Shown piece by piece: positions 46,881 through 58,856 of a stretch of 64,000 nucleotides of DNA (positions are counted from its first letter, which is position 1; each line of letters starts with the position of its first letter). Below the pieces are notes generated by a model. That model ran no database searches. It had not been told where the DNA came from and saw nothing but the letters and a program-made list of their open reading frames with translations. Made by a program: the position numbers and the translations under genes. The stretch is from Schistocerca nitens. Taxonomy: Eukaryota > Arthropoda > Insecta > Orthoptera > Acrididae. The stretch lies in assembly GCF_023898315.1 (NCBI RefSeq), contig NC_064619.1, positions 341,111,650 through 341,175,649 on the forward strand, read 5' to 3'.

Positions 46881-47252
46881 TTTGTCCTTTGCTACTTCAC
46901 ATTCAAATTTCGTTGAATGGTTTTGAATGGACCCAAGTGGTTCCAACCTGTAAACGAGAGTAAAAATTCCAGTCGCGTTGCGCTCTAGAGGGGTGCGATC
47001 GCACTCAGTGGGGATGCAACGCAACAATGTCCTTAGACAAGGGTTTAAACGCCCTAGGGTGTCAGCAGTGTTAGTGGTTGTCAATAACTACTTGCTGTTG
47101 CTCGTCGCACTACGAATTATTTTCGATCGCGATATGTGTGGAAATCAACACTCCACGGAATGGAGTGCTTTCATTGACGCCCTTTATGTCGCCCCTTCGG
47201 GCCTTTTCGTATCGATTCTGACCGGCGGTGTGTCTGATATTTTTCCCTCGGC

Positions 47253-47461
47253 AGCGCGGAGTAGCCGCGCGGTTTGAGGCGTTATGTCACGGACTACGCG
47301 GCCCCTCCCCCCAGAGGTTCGAGTCCTCCCTCGGGTATGGGTGTTTGTGTTGTTCTTAGTATAAGTTAGTTTAAGTTAGTTTAAGTACTGTGTAAGTCTA
47401 GGGAGCGATGACATAAGCAGTTTGGTCCCTTAGGACTTCACACACATTTGAACATTTTTTT
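47253..47461 (+). mobile_element. SINE-C in right foldback arm
   Basis: Class-II tRNA-like head (GGAGTAGCCGCGCGGT and GAGGTTCGAGTCCTCCC) and the SINE-C tail with an expanded AGTTTAAGTTAG segment, ending CACACACATTTGAACA. Imperfect duplication TTCCCTCGGC/TTTCCTCGGC. It splits the right arm. Confidence 0.9.
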
Positions 47462-47883
47462 GTTTTCCTCGGCCACCCATAAGAAAACCGATTGATTTCA
47501 ACGCTGGGTATAGTGGTTCTGACCTCTATCGCTGAGACGTCAAAAAGGGGGTGAAATGTTGGTAAGAGGGGCCGTGACGACCTTCCCATCGTGTGACACG
47601 TCCAAGGTACGGTTGGGCAGAGTTTTGGTGAAATTTAACGCCAGTTTGACATAATTAACTCTCACACAAACTTCCGCATTGTAGCCTTTTTTCTCACGTA
47701 TCGACACCACGGTGTTTGAAGCGTGGTCGAGTCCGAGGTTGACGTTGTAGGGAGTCACGCTTTTACACCATTACAGAGGAAGATTGTAGGCACCTTTGAG
47801 TCGAATTTCAAACTTATGCGTCGCAATGTGAGGCTATTACGGCGTTTCGAAAAATATGCTCCCTTAATTCCGTTGTCCATTCC

Positions 47884-49265
47884 GTTGGCCATTAAAATTG
47901 CTACACCACGAAGATGACGTGCTACAGACGCGAAATTTAACCGACAGGAAGAAGATGCTGTGATATTCAAATGATTAGCTTTTCAGTGCATTCACACAAG
48001 GATGGCGCCGGTGGCGACACCTACAACGTGCTGACATGAGGAAAGTTTCCAACCGATTTCTCATACACACAACAGCAGTTGACCGGCGTTGCCTGGTGAA
48101 ACGTTGTTGTGATGCCTCGTGTAAGGAGGACAAATGCGTACCATCACGTTTCCGACTTCGAACGTCGGATTGTAGTCTATCGTGATTGCGGTTTATCGTA
48201 TCGCGACATTGCTGCTCGCGTTGGTCGAGATCCAATGACTGTTAGCACAATATGGAATCGGTGGGTTCAGGAGGGTAATACGGAACGCCTTGCTGGGATC
48301 CCAACGGCCTCATATCACTAGCAGTCGATATGACAGGCATCTTATCCGGATGGCTGTCACGGATCGTGCAGCCACGTCTCGATCCTGAGTCATCAGATGG
48401 GGACGTTTGCAAGACAACAACCACCTGCACGAACAGTTCGACGACGTTTACAGCAGCATAGACTATCAGCTCGGAGACCGTGGCTGCGGTTACCCTTGGC
48501 GCTGCATCACAGACAGGAGCGCCTGTGATGGTGTACTCAACGACGAACCTGGGTGCACGAATGGCAAAACGTCATTTTATCGAATGAATCCAGGTTCTGT
48601 TTACAGCATCATGATGGTCGCATCCGTGTTTGGCGACATCGCGGTGAACGCACATTGGAAGCGTGTATTCGTCATCGTCATACTGGCGTATCACCCGGCG
48701 TGATGGTATGGGGTGCCATTGGTTACACGTCTCGGTCACCTCTTGTTCGCATTGACGGCACTTTGAACAGTGGACGTTACATTTCAGATGTGTTACGACC
48801 CGTGGCTCTACCCTTCATTCGATCCCTGCGAAACCCTACATTTCAGCAGGATAATGCACGACCGCATGTTGCAGGTCCTGTACGGGCCTTTTCTGGATAC
48901 AGAAAATGTTCGACTACTGCCCTGGCACCAATTGAAAACGTCTGGTCAATGGTGGCCGAGCAACTGGCTCGTCACAATACGCCAGTCACTAGTCTTGATG
49001 AACTGTGGTATCGCGTTGAAGCTGCATGGGCAGCTGTACTTGTACACGCCATCCAAGCTCTGTTTGACTCAATGCCCAGGCGTATCAAAGCCGTTATTAG
49101 GGCCAGAGGTGGTTGTTCTGGGTACTGATTTCTCAGGATCTATGCATCCAAATTGCATGAAAATGTAATCACATGTCAGTTCTAGTATAACATATTTGTG
49201 CAATGAATACCCGTTTATCGTCTGCATTTCTTCTTGGTGTAGCAATTTTAATGGCCAGTAGTGTA
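47884..49265 (+). mobile_element. Tc1-like element, family C, copy 2
   Basis: The right end GTGTAGCAATTTTAATGGCC with AGTAGTGTA is intact. The left end keeps TGGCCATTAAAATTGCTACA but has lost its outer ~8 bases. Homologous along its length to family C copy 1 (30236-31487). The transposase is broken. Confidence 0.9.
48112..49128 (+). pseudogene. Tc1 family C transposase, copy 2
   Basis: From ATG 48112 the paired HTH region is open for about 70 codons (HVSDFERRIVVYRDCGLSYR, then DIAARVGRDPMTVSTIWNRW) to a stop at 48321. After frame loss, 48553-49128 carries VILSNESRFCLQHHDGRIRV, where the first catalytic aspartate is asparagine. QQDNARPHVAGP keeps the second aspartate. A short deletion and frame change around 48905-48935 removes the HSPDL segment before APIENVWSMV with the glutamate. 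Ends KAVIRARGGCSGY. Inactive. Confidence 0.87.
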
Positions 49266-49362
49266 TTAAATTGATTCTGCCGTTATCGAGTGGCTTTTGA
49301 CTCACCCCGACCCACCATCCTCCACCAGAGTATACCCACACCTTGCATGGAGGTACAGGCAG

Positions 49363-49478
49363 GACTGAAGCTGTGAGGGTGGATCGTGAGTCGTGCCTGG
49401 ATAGCTCAGTCCGTAAGAACACTGCGCACAAAAGGCAAGGTTCTCGGTTCGAGTTACAGTCCAGCACACAGCTTTAAT
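49363..49478 (+). mobile_element. SINE-F fragment with tRNA-like core
   Basis: Contains ATAGCTCAGTCCGTAAGAAC (A-box-like), AAAGGCAAGG and GGTTCGAGTTACAGTCCAGC (B-box-like) with the ACACAGCTTTAAT continuation. This is a diverged plus-strand copy of the family that forms the inverted dimer at 12175-12350. Confidence 0.7.
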
Positions 49479-50896
49479 GTATCATACGGCTAGTCTCAAA
49501 CTTAAAAACTTTGAAATTTTCACATCACACCACGAAATACTCGAGACAACCGATAAATCACAAAATATTCTCAGACATATACAAACAAGATAAGAAACTC
49601 GCTAAGAATGTACTTTTCGCAATATAAAACAAATAATCGGGGTAATCATGGAAGAATCTCCTCTCATAGACAAATTCTAAAGAAAATGCAAGGAGAATTG
49701 TAAGTTACAGGCCAGTAAACAAGCAATCATGAAATTATATGAATTATATGTGAGACTAATCGGGAAAAAAGTGGACTGTGGCCAAGTTATTAGTGGTGAA
49801 GTGACCGAAAAATGTTACGAGCACAAAGGCAACTGAACAGGATGTGGAAGAGACAGCATTTTCAGAAACGTCAAAGTAATGATAGTTTAAAAATTATTTA
49901 ACAAAATTGGGAGAAACGTATTTGGATAATGTAGGGAATGAAGAAATGTGAGGTAAAATGTCCTATAGGTGACAACATCATTAGAGACCACAATCTCGGA
50001 TTGGGGAATGATGATATAGGAAACCAGTCGTTTCGTTCTGTAGGTACCATCACAGCATTTGCCATTAGCGAGTTAAGAAACCAAAGGGTAACCTACATCT
50101 TGATGTCCAGACGAAGATTTAAACCGTCATCCTCTCGAAAACGTGGCTAGTTACTCTGGCTAGCAACATCTCATTCATTTATGAGATGATGGAATGCATT
50201 ACCACGTTAATGACAAATAGACTTGATATTCACACTTGGAATTCATAGGAGTGATGTGTCGCTGATTGCACGGACACAACTAACTCTGTACTTTTTACAC
50301 ACTGATTCGATTTCCTGCACACTGTAGTGATTGTCTATTGAGACAGACAAGTGGTCTTACGGCGCGCGCGGACGCTCGAGTGAGGATGCCAACCACACCA
50401 CAGGGTGACGTGAAAAACACTCCTAATGGAGTGGGAGATTTCGTACAAATGCTGTAGGGGTCTGTCTTAGGTTGCGAAACCAGAGGCTCCGGACACAGAT
50501 AACATCTTTAGAAAACGTACCAAAACACAACCTAGTTGGAATTGTTATTGCATGGCTGGTAGCCCGCCAATCTGATGCCAAGACAAGTAAGATGATTTTT
50601 TTGCTTTCAGTTTTGCCACGGTGGTGAAAACGCTAGCATGCATTGGTGGATGCCGTGCCCTGAGACTGAGGTGGACGGTAAGTCAGTGGTTTGGGGGCAT
50701 ATTTTTATGGAGAAATGCAGTCATTACAAATGTATACCATTTGCCAGTATGGGCGGTAAGTTTAAAGACTGGTCGAAAAACTTTAGACGCACAGGAAACA
50801 GCCGCTAGAACGAGGGAACTAGTGTTTTTAAGGACTCTGGCTTGGTTCACGGAAGAGAAGGAGACTTCGACGGTGGCTTCTGGAAAGGGAGAGAGG

Positions 50897-50952
<56 letters not shown>

Positions 50953-51360
50953 ACTTGGGCTTTGGGCAGAAGATCTTGGCTGCATACTTTGGAGTGGCCT
51001 CCACTACCAGGATCCAGACTCTGAGGACACATGTAGGGCGCCTTCTGACTTGGATAAGAATTCGTCGCAGCAGCAGCATTGTTGGGCAGGATAGGTGCGT
51101 TAACTCGATGAATTTGTGGAATTGACGAAACTTCGACCTGTCGCTTTGCCCTAGAATAATTAGAATTATGCCTGATTTTACCTGCAGCCATTCTTTCGCC
51201 TTTCAGTCACTGCATACTCATTGTTCAACTCAGTGACAGGGTAACGATGATCAAAAATAGGCGTGATCAGCTCATTACATCCATCCCCGTCAGAAACTTC
51301 CCAAAAATTAGTGATCATAACCAGTCTTGATCAGCTACGGCACTACTTGTTCTCAATGAA
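49479..51360. other. Unrecognised stretch with GA microsatellite
   Basis: No supported gene. The long frame across 50621-51094 is sustained by a GA run and has no domain features. The rest is unremarkable. Confidence 0.45.
50890..50950. repeat. (GA)n microsatellite, ~60 bp
   Basis: GGGAGAGAGGGAGG leads into an uninterrupted GA run. Confidence 0.97.
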
Positions 51361-51372
51361 CTGTTTTTAATT

Positions 51373-51571
51373 CAAATGGTTCAAATGGCTCTGAGCGCTA
51401 TGGGACTCAACTGCTGAGGTTATTAGTCCCCTAGAACTTAGAACTAGTTAAACCTAACTAACCTAAGGACATCACAAACATCCACGCCCGAGGCAGGATT
51501 CGAACCTGCGACCGTAGCGGTCTTGCGGTTCCAGACTGCAGCGCCTTTAACCGCACGGCCACTTCGGCCGG
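51373..51571 (-). mobile_element. SINE-A copy with 12-bp TSD
   Basis: Minus-strand SINE-A of the TTTAACCGCACGGCC subtype, nearly identical to the copy at 8227-8427. The duplication CTGTTTTTAATT is perfect at 51361-51372 and 51572-51583. Confidence 0.93.
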
Positions 51572-51799
51572 CTGTTTTTAATTAATGCAAGGTTTCTTTA
51601 ATTTTTGCTATGTCATTGACAAAATGAAACATTAGTGTACTGTATGCCTTGATTTCATCTTTCATAGTTAACGAACCCCTGTCCATCACTATGCACAATT
51701 AATAGAAAATTAAATGAGACCCTCTCAGAATACAGTGCTTTGAGCGCCCCGCTCTATAACTTATGGCGTTCTTCAAACTCTGTTCTGCCACTTTATTCC

Positions 51800-52760
51800 G
51801 CCCCTGAGGAGCGGTCTGATATTGCAGCTGCAGTGGACAGACAGGCTCGTGGGTTTCCATACAGTGCCTTACCAGTCCGCCCCCTGGCTCTGTGATACTC
51901 TACGCAAAGATATATTGCAGGTATTCACTATAGCAGGCAGGGATCTAAGGAAATCGAGGACCTCCTCAGAATCAATTAGGCATGTGTCATTCGCGCCGAC
52001 AAAAGATTTACAGCCGGTTGCATACAGTAAGTTGACCAGGTGTTGGCAGAGCCTTTTCTACAGCTTGGAAGGGACCTCAACAGCGAGCTTAACGAGAGTA
52101 CATCTTCTCTACGACCTGCCTGCTGTTTCCCTGACGGTATCCATTAGCTGCCCATAGTCGTAGCTTCCAACGAGAAAAATGTCTTCCTCGGTTATTGCCC
52201 GGACTTGGCAGGGAACACCATCACTAGCTCAACAAGCCGGCCGGTGTGGCCGAGCGGTTCTAGGCACTACAGTCTGGAACCGCGCGACCTCTATGGTCGC
52301 AGGTTCGAATCCTGCCTCGGGCATGAATGTGTGTGATGTCCTTAGGTTAGTTAGGTTTAAGTAGTTCTAAGTTCTAGGGAATTGATGACCTCAGCAGTTA
52401 AGTCCCATAGTCCTCAGAGCCATTTGAACCATTTTGAACTAGTTCAACAGATTACTGCTGTCTCAGATGTGCTGTTAGGTACCATCTCATACCAATTGCG
52501 AAGACGTAAGGGATAGCCCTGTGGCCGGTACCAATTCTGAAAGACGCGAACCCATCACTTTCAGCCACTCACCCATGGCCGAAGACAAATCGACCAGATG
52601 TTGCTTATTAGATGACGCGGTGACAACGTGGTTTCCATGGGAGTCCAATGGCACCAAAGGTACGACAGCCTTAGCTAAGTTACCCTCCGTCGCCGGAGCT
52701 CAGGCCAGCAGCCTGAAGCTTGGCCAGCGCAACCTCTAGCTGTTACCCGACCGCGGCCAA
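51800..52760 (-). pseudogene. Possible LINE ORF1 remnant, SINE-interrupted
   Basis: On the minus strand, broken frames read LVDLSSAMGEWLKVMGSRLS and further on a FLVGSYDYGQLMDTV segment and SFVGANDTC, loosely like the GDS and GxND blocks of the esterase in LINE ORF1. The match is weak and several stops interrupt it. Alternative: an unrelated old repeat. Confidence 0.35.
52236..52437 (+). mobile_element. SINE-A copy with imperfect TSD
   Basis: Complete plus-strand SINE-A. Flanks ACTAGCTCAACA and ACTAGTTCAACA (about 52222-52233 and 52438-52449) differ at one base. Confidence 0.92.
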
Positions 52761-53043
52761 TTCATATTGTGTCCGCAAACAGCAACCACAGCCCCTACAC
52801 ACTATCTTCTTTGCAAAACTACGTTTCACGAAAATATGTACCAACCAAAGCTGTGGTAGATTAAAAACTAAGTACTTGTGCTGCTCACTGGTCAACGGCT
52901 AAGATTTGCAACATTCGCAAATTCAAATTGAATAGGGCGATATTGGCGCATATGAAGAGAAACTTGACTACAAAGTCAGCTTACGGGATGCTAACGCTCG
53001 TAAAATACGTAAGCATCTGTAAAAATAAATTAGCATTCCTGTA

Positions 53044-54348
53044 GGCTGAGGTGAGAAAAGTCATTGGATACCTCCTAATACAGAGTCAAACCTCCTTTTG
53101 CCCGGTGTAGTACAGCAACTCGGCGTGGTATGGATCCAACAAGTCGTTGAAGGTCCCCTGTAGAAACATTGAGCCAAGCTGCCTCTGAAGCCATACACAA
53201 TGCCGAAAGTGTTGCCAGTGCAGGATTTTGTGCACGAACTGACCTCTCGATTATGTTCCATAAATGTCGGATGGGATTCATGTTGGGCAATCTGGGTGGC
53301 TAAATCAATCGCTCGAATTGTCCAGAATGTTATTCAACCCAACTGCGAACAGCTGTGGCCCAGTGACATGGCACAATGTCATCCATAAACATTCGATCAT
53401 TGTTTGGCAACAGGTAGCTCATGAAAGGCTGCAAATGGTTCCAAAGTAGCCGAACATAACCATTTCCAGTCAGTGATCTGCTCAATTAAACCAGAGGACA
53501 CAGTCCAAACCATGTAAACACAGCCCACAATATTATTGAGCCACCATCAGCTCGCTCAGTGCGTTGTTGACAAATGGTTCAAATGGCTCTGAGCACTATG
53601 TGATATACTGCAACAACACAAAGAATGCGTCTTCGTCCTACGCAGTTAAACCAGTTCTAATTCTCAATATTAACATGCGAAAGCGTTACACGTTTTAGAA
53701 CTGAGGTCATCAGTCCCCTACAACTTAGAACTACTTAAACCTAACCAACCTAACGACATCACACACATCCAGGATTCGAACCTGCTACCGTAGCGGTCGC
53801 TCGGTTCCAGACTCAAGCGCCTAGACCCGTTCGGCCACACCGGCCGGCCCTTGTTGACAAACTGGGTCCATGGCTTCGTAGGATCTGCGCCACACTCGAA
53901 TTCTATTATCAGCTCTTACCAACTAAAATCGGGACTCATCTGACCAAGCCACAGTTTTCTAGACGCCGTGTTGCTAGTCTGTTAAAAATGACAACTCTAC
54001 GCAAACGCCGCTGCTCTCTTTCGTTAACTGGACAGCGTCGGTTGCGTTGTCCATGGAGAGAGGTAATGCCTGAAATTTGGTATTCTCGGCAAGCTCTTGA
54101 CATTTAGGATCTCGGAATATTGAATTCCGGGCAAATTACGGAAATGGAAATGCATCTAACTCCAGCTACCATCTATCTGTTAATACCCGTCGTGCAGACA
54201 CAATCACTTCGGAAACCGTTTCACATGAGTCGCCTGAGTACATTTGACAGCTCCCCCAATGCACTGCCCTTTTCTACCTTGTGTACACGACGCTACCGCT
54301 ATCTATAGATAAGTATATCGCTATTCCATGACTTTTGTCACCTCAGTG
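53044..54348 (-). mobile_element. Tc1-like element, family A, copy 2
   Basis: Ends match family A copy 1: CTGAGGTGAGAAAAGTCATT at the left and the complement of CACTGAGGTGACAAAAGTCA at the right. The minus-strand transposase remnant includes PIRHLWNIIERSVRAQNPAL with the conserved C-terminal arginine-rich end, and AGCTCTTGACATTTAGGATC-type sequence in the N-terminal half. Multiple frame breaks. An interrupted SINE-A lies inside. Confidence 0.87.
53575..53850 (-). mobile_element. SINE-A interrupted by a 103-bp block
   Basis: Minus-strand SINE-A with 11-bp duplication TTGTTGACAAA at 53564-53574 and 53851-53861. Between its terminal GAGCACTATG and CTGAGGTCAT, where other copies have about 11 bases, lies a foreign segment (53600-53702) nearly identical to 58734-58836. 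A small gap also removes CCATGCCCGAGG near 53770. Confidence 0.9.
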
Positions 54349-54560
54349 TGCACCGACGAATAAACAGTTACAGTTCACTACTAGAAGGATGCAGATCAAA
54401 AAATGACTAAACTAATGCTGTTTATAAGTTAGATACTGCTCCTGCTGCTGGTTATTGGCCACTGGTCAACGACTAAAGCACCACATTCTGTCACTTTCCG
54501 ATACGAAATGACTGTGACTGAATAATCAAAAGCCCTTCAACAGGTAGCATAAACGATATA

Positions 54561-55791
54561 CACTATATGATAAAAAGTATCCAGACACCCCCAAAAACAT
54601 ACTTTTTTTTGTATTAGGTGCATTGTGCTGCCACCTACTGTCAAGTACTCCATATCAGCGACCTCAGTAGTCATTAGACATCGTGAAAGGGCAGAATGGG
54701 ACGCTCTGTGGAACTCACGGACTCAGAACGTGGTCAGGTGATTGGGTGTCACTTGTGTCATACGTCTGTATGCGAGATTTCCACACTCCTAAACATCCCT
54801 AGGTCCATTGTTTCCGATGTGATAGTGAACTGAAAACGTGAAGGGACACCTACAGCACAAAAGCGAACAGGTCGACCTCGTTTGTTGACTGACAGAGACC
54901 GACGACAGTTGAAGAGGGCCGTAATGTGTAATAGGCAGAAATCTATCCAGAGCATCACACGGGAATTCCAAGCTGCATCATGGCCTACTGCGAGGTCTAT
55001 GAAAGGCGGGAGGTGAGAAAACGTGGATTTCATGGTCGAGAGGCTGCTCATAAGCCACAGATCACGCCGGTAAATGCCAAACGACGCCTCTCTTTGTGTA
55101 AGGAGCGTAAACAATGGACGATTGAACGATGGAAAAACGTTGTGTGGAGTGACAATCATGGTACACAATGTGGCGATCCGACGGCAGGGTGTGGGTATGG
55201 CGAATGTCCGGTGAACGCCATCCGCCAGTGTGTGTAGTGCCAACAGTAAAATCCGGAGGCGGTGGTGTTATGGTGTGGTCGTGTTTTTCATTGAGGGGCC
55301 TTACACCCCTTGCTGTTTTGCGTGGCACTATCACAGCACAGTCCTACATTGATGTTTTAAGCACCTTCTTGCTTCCCACTGTCGAACAGCATTTCGGGGA
55401 TGGTGATTGCATCTTTCAACACGATCGAGCACCTGTTCATAATGCACGGCCTGTGGCGGAGTGGTTACACGACAATAACATCCCTGTAATGGACTGACCT
55501 GCACAGAGTCCTGACCTGAATCCTGTAGAACACCTTTGGTATTCTTTGGAACACCGACTTCGTGCCAGGCCTCACCGCCCGACATCGATACCTCTCCTCA
55601 GTGCAGCACTCCGTGAAGACTGCACTGCCATTGCCCAAGAAACGTTCCAGCACCTGACTGAACGTATGCCTGCAAGAGTGGAAGCTCTCATCAAGGCTAA
55701 GGGTGGGTTAACACCATACTGAATTCCAGCATTACCGATGGAGGGCGCCATGAACTTGTAAGTCATTTTCAGTCATTTTGATCACATAGTG
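54561..55791 (+). mobile_element. Tc1-like element, family B
   Basis: TA at 54559-54560 and 55792-55793, with terminal repeats CACTATATGA and complementary CACTATGTGATCA. All transposase regions are present in order but in several frames. Length is normal for a Tc1 element; no SINE is nested. Confidence 0.9.
54696..55724 (+). pseudogene. Tc1 family B transposase, frameshifted
   Basis: From ATG 54696 it reads GRSVELTDSERGQVIGCHLC with helix-turn-helix character, a stop near 54832, then GRPRLLTDRDRRQLKRAV. A frameshift leads to the VVWSDN motif with the first aspartate. 55168-55497 is open and contains WRSDGRVWVWRMSGER, GGGGVMVWSCFS and FQHDRAPVHNA with the second aspartate. A TGA at 55495 replaces the usual Trp of DWPAQSPDLNP. 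PDLNPVEHLWYSLEHRLRA supplies the glutamate. The C-terminus reads VEALIKAKGGLTPY. Confidence 0.87.
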
Positions 55792-55793
55792 TA

Positions 55794-57487
55794 CGTAGTT
55801 TGAGACTGCAAGTGAAATTTACAATTATCTTTGACAATATGATTATGATAAAGTGTAAAAAGTGGAGAATGCGTAGTATACCAATGTGAGTGAGTGGCGA
55901 GAAGGGAAAAGTGATGACAGGTCAAATGTATTCCGCTCCAGTTCTACAGTGTCAATCCTTTAACGATAAAATAATCAGAGGCATTTGTGCTCTCTGCGTC
56001 GAAGTACACAGTAAACTGTAAGTTCTGGAGAAAAGAAAGTATTTAACTTAATAATAATAATAATAATTACTATTATCACCATTGTTTTTATTATTATTTT
56101 GTGTGGCTCAATGGGCGAGCGCAAGGTTTTCAATTGGACGCTATTTCGTCTACTTGCGTGTCGCTAGTCTACCATAGTTATACAACGGGGGAAAGGGGGA
56201 CCTACAGTTTAACGTGGAATTCAAGCCAAGGGCTGTTTGTGGCGACTCCTCACATCGTGCAGAGCTGAAGGCCCATGCCCGTGCATACAACATTTTTACA
56301 GTGTTGCCGAGATTCAACCCTGCAACCTCGAGGTTTCCAGGCGAGCGCTTTGCCACTACATCAACTGGCCCGACATTTGTCTAATGTCATCTGGCTACAA
56401 TATTTTACTTCATCTGCAAGAAATACAAAACCCACAGTTTTGTTAGCGGTGTGCTGAATACATGTGTTGATTGTTTTAGCATTTCAAGTATTGTATACAT
56501 TGACGCGATATTAACACAGAATAATTTTAATTAATTTTTTACTGAGCTCTAATTACTGGAGCATGCAGGTCTCTGTGAGTGGTTTACAATACGCGCAAAG
56601 AACACACAGCAACAAGGAAATCAGAAAATCTATTAAGGTAAGTACTCATTTAGCAAATGAAGACGTCGGCTAGAAGGCGACTTGACTCAAGTAAATGACA
56701 AAAAGAGTTGTGTTGCTTTCCTTTATGAAGAGCTCAGTTTCGAAGGATAAACACTTTCAGTGAATATATATGCTTGGGAAGCTGTTGAACTACCTTTGCC
56801 TCAAGCATTGTGTTCGGAAAGTTTCAATAAAATACGATTGAAGTTTGAAGTTAGGGTAGCTCTTAAAAACATTGTCATTTTTTTCAGCTTATGCTACTAG
56901 TCGCGGAAACTGGTCGTGTAGTTTTAAATTATATCGCCCAGGCTTTTGCCTTAAGTAATTTAAGGAAAGCACAGGGAATACGGCAACCATTCTGACTGCT
57001 GAATAATAGATGGAAGGAGCTTGAAATGCTATTGTTTGTGCTGTAAAACTAGATACGACGGTCGAAGCGAAGACTAAATTAAAAGAGGGACATCATTCGA
57101 CATAAAAGCTTTCGTTATTAAAAACAGCTGTCTCACATCAATTACGCACCTAGAACTGGGGAAAAGGCTTATAAATATGTAAATTTTGAGCACGTTCTGT
57201 AAAAAAAGTAAATTAATAACGATCTGAAGAAAATCAAAGATGCGAATTCTAGTGGCGCTTGAACTGACACATACCAGATGTGCAAACCGGATGCCGTGCT
57301 TAAGTACAACGTAATTTTATGGCACGACATGTTTCCGGAATGACGTGGCTCAATGATTAAGCTGATAAAACAGTAGAGAAGATCGGATCAGTGTAGCTTG
57401 TACCAGTTGTCAAGTACCTCATTGTTAATACAAGTCTTTTGTAAACACTTAATGATTTGCTCATTACAGTGTTATCTCTCTTTACAG
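55794..57487. other. Mostly unrecognised stretch
   Basis: Apart from a tRNA-like repeat at 56200-56370 and short ATAATAATA runs near 56050-56095, I see nothing nameable. No gene supported. Confidence 0.4.
56200..56370 (-). repeat. tRNA-like dispersed repeat
   Basis: The minus strand begins GGGCCAGTTGATGTAGTGGC, CTCGCCTGGAAACC and GCAGGGTTGAATCTCGG, resembling A and B boxes of a tRNA-derived SINE. The body continues to about 56200. Recognised only by its tRNA-like head. Confidence 0.5.
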
Positions 57488-57815
57488 CAGTCGTGTCCAA
57501 CCTTTTAGCTTCCTTGGGCCACACTGGAGGAAGACGAGTATTTTTGGACCATACATAATATACTTAACACTAAAACACTAATAAAACAGAGCCACACACC
57601 GAGAGAGAGAGAGAGAGAGAGGAGAGAAAGGGCCGGTCGCAGTTATGGTGGAGGTGTGGCGAGAGTTCCAATTTAAAAATTCATTTTATCACAAATTTAT
57701 ATCAACGGCTTTTTTTTACAGATCCTGTGACAGACTCTTACTTCTTGGGTCGCACTGATACTTGCTTTGGAATGCATGCAGCTCGCAGTGTTGGACACAA
57801 AGGTTATACAGTGCG
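57488..57815. repeat. MITE-like repeat with GA tract
   Basis: GTGTCCAACCTTTTAGCTTC and TTGGGCCACACTGG at the left, with a diverged inverted CAGTGTTGGACAC at the right (57788-57800), look like the ends of a small dispersed repeat. A GA microsatellite sits inside at 57599-57632. Confidence 0.5.
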
Positions 57816-57829
57816 GTCAGATGATTGGT

Positions 57830-58034
57830 TGGTTGGTTCAGGGGAGGGAACCAAACAGAGAGGTGATCAGTCCCATCGGATGAGGGAAGAATGGAGAAGG
57901 AAGTCAGCCGTGCCCTTTCCAAGGGACCATCCCAGTATTTGCCTGAAGCGATTTATGGAAATCACGGAAAACCTGAATCAGGATGGCCGGACGCGGGTAT
58001 GAACCGTCGTCCTCACGAATGCGAGTCCACTGCG
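57830..58034 (-). mobile_element. SINE-D copy, head-truncated
   Basis: Minus-strand SINE-D (compare 10992-11224). It contains the complement of GACCGATGACCTCGCTGTTT in diverged form at the left and of the GGTTCAATCCCGCG B-box region at about 57990-58010. The first ~20 bases with the A box are missing. Confidence 0.85.
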
Positions 58035-58310
58035 ATCATAAAAAGGTTGAAAAGCTTGTAAGGGTGTTGGAGGATAGGTTGTGCCGAGAAATAATTGTTG
58101 ATAAAAAAATTCGATACTTTGGGCCGTTTCCGTGCTAATTAGTACTGAAGTTAGACAATCAGACGGCTTCGTGCATCAAATTCAAGCGGCTCACCACAGA
58201 CGGTGTCGCCAAACGTTTTGTTCGTTCGGTTTCCTAAAACCGAACAAGAGAGCGATACAAAAATTGGACGTGGGACGGTAGTAAGGATCGAGCGACAGGC
58301 TGAGCACTCT

Positions 58311-58513
58311 CTTCAAAAATGGTTCAAATGGCTCTGAGCACTATGAGACTTAACTGCTGAGGTCATCAGTCCCCTAAACTTAGAACTACTTAAACCTAAC
58401 TAACCTAAGGACATCACACACATCCATGCCCGAGGCAGGATTCGAACCTGCGACCGTAGGGTCGCGCGGTTCCAGACTGAAGCAACTAGAACCGTTCGGC
58501 CACACCGGCTCGG
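58311..58513 (-). mobile_element. SINE-A copy with 10-bp TSD
   Basis: Complete minus-strand SINE-A. TGAGCACTCT lies at 58301-58310 and 58514-58523. Confidence 0.92.
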
Positions 58514-58733
58514 TGAGCACTCTGTTGCGCTTTCATCAACGCTATGAGAACAACTGACGCTAATTGTATCTGGCGGGCAGCTCGAATTTGCGGGTGCAAC
58601 GGCTTAATTGGCTAATTTCAGTGCGAAGTAAATCGGAAACGGCGCAACGTATCGAATTTGTTTCTTAATTATTTTTCAGCACAACTTACCCTACAAATCG
58701 TTACAAGCTGTTCGCAATGTGCCTGACCACGAT

Positions 58734-58836
58734 GTGATATACTGCAACAACACAAAGAATGCGTCTTCGTCCTACGCAGTTAAACCAGTTCTAAATCTCA
58801 ATATTAACATGTGAAAGCGTTACACGTTTTATAACT
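58734..58836 (+). repeat. 103-bp block shared with 53600-53702
   Basis: Starts GTGATATACTGCAACAACAC and ends near TACACGTTTTATAACT. Only a few differences separate it from the block interrupting the SINE at 53575-53850. Here it is outside any SINE, just upstream of a mariner-like fragment. Confidence 0.88.
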
Positions 58837-58856
58837 AACGCTTTTGTCCATATTCT

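Larger units (their letters stand above)
45763..47876. repeat. Large foldback element with long diverged arms
   Basis: The left arm (about 45763-46280) matches inverted sequence at about 47100-47876, interrupted there by a SINE-C. Shared strings include GGGAAGGTCGTCAC, CTCTTACCAACATTTCACCC and ACCACGCTTCAAACACC, and the inner GGCATAAAGGGC/GACATAAAGGGC with TCAATGAAA. No transposase is recognised inside. The right arm stops where Tc1 family C copy 2 begins. Confidence 0.78.

Noticed and set aside
50621..51094. 157-codon plus-strand open frame with an Arg/Glu run
   Set aside because: The run is a GA microsatellite read in frame. The flanking residues have no domain or exon signals, and the antisense strand is open too.
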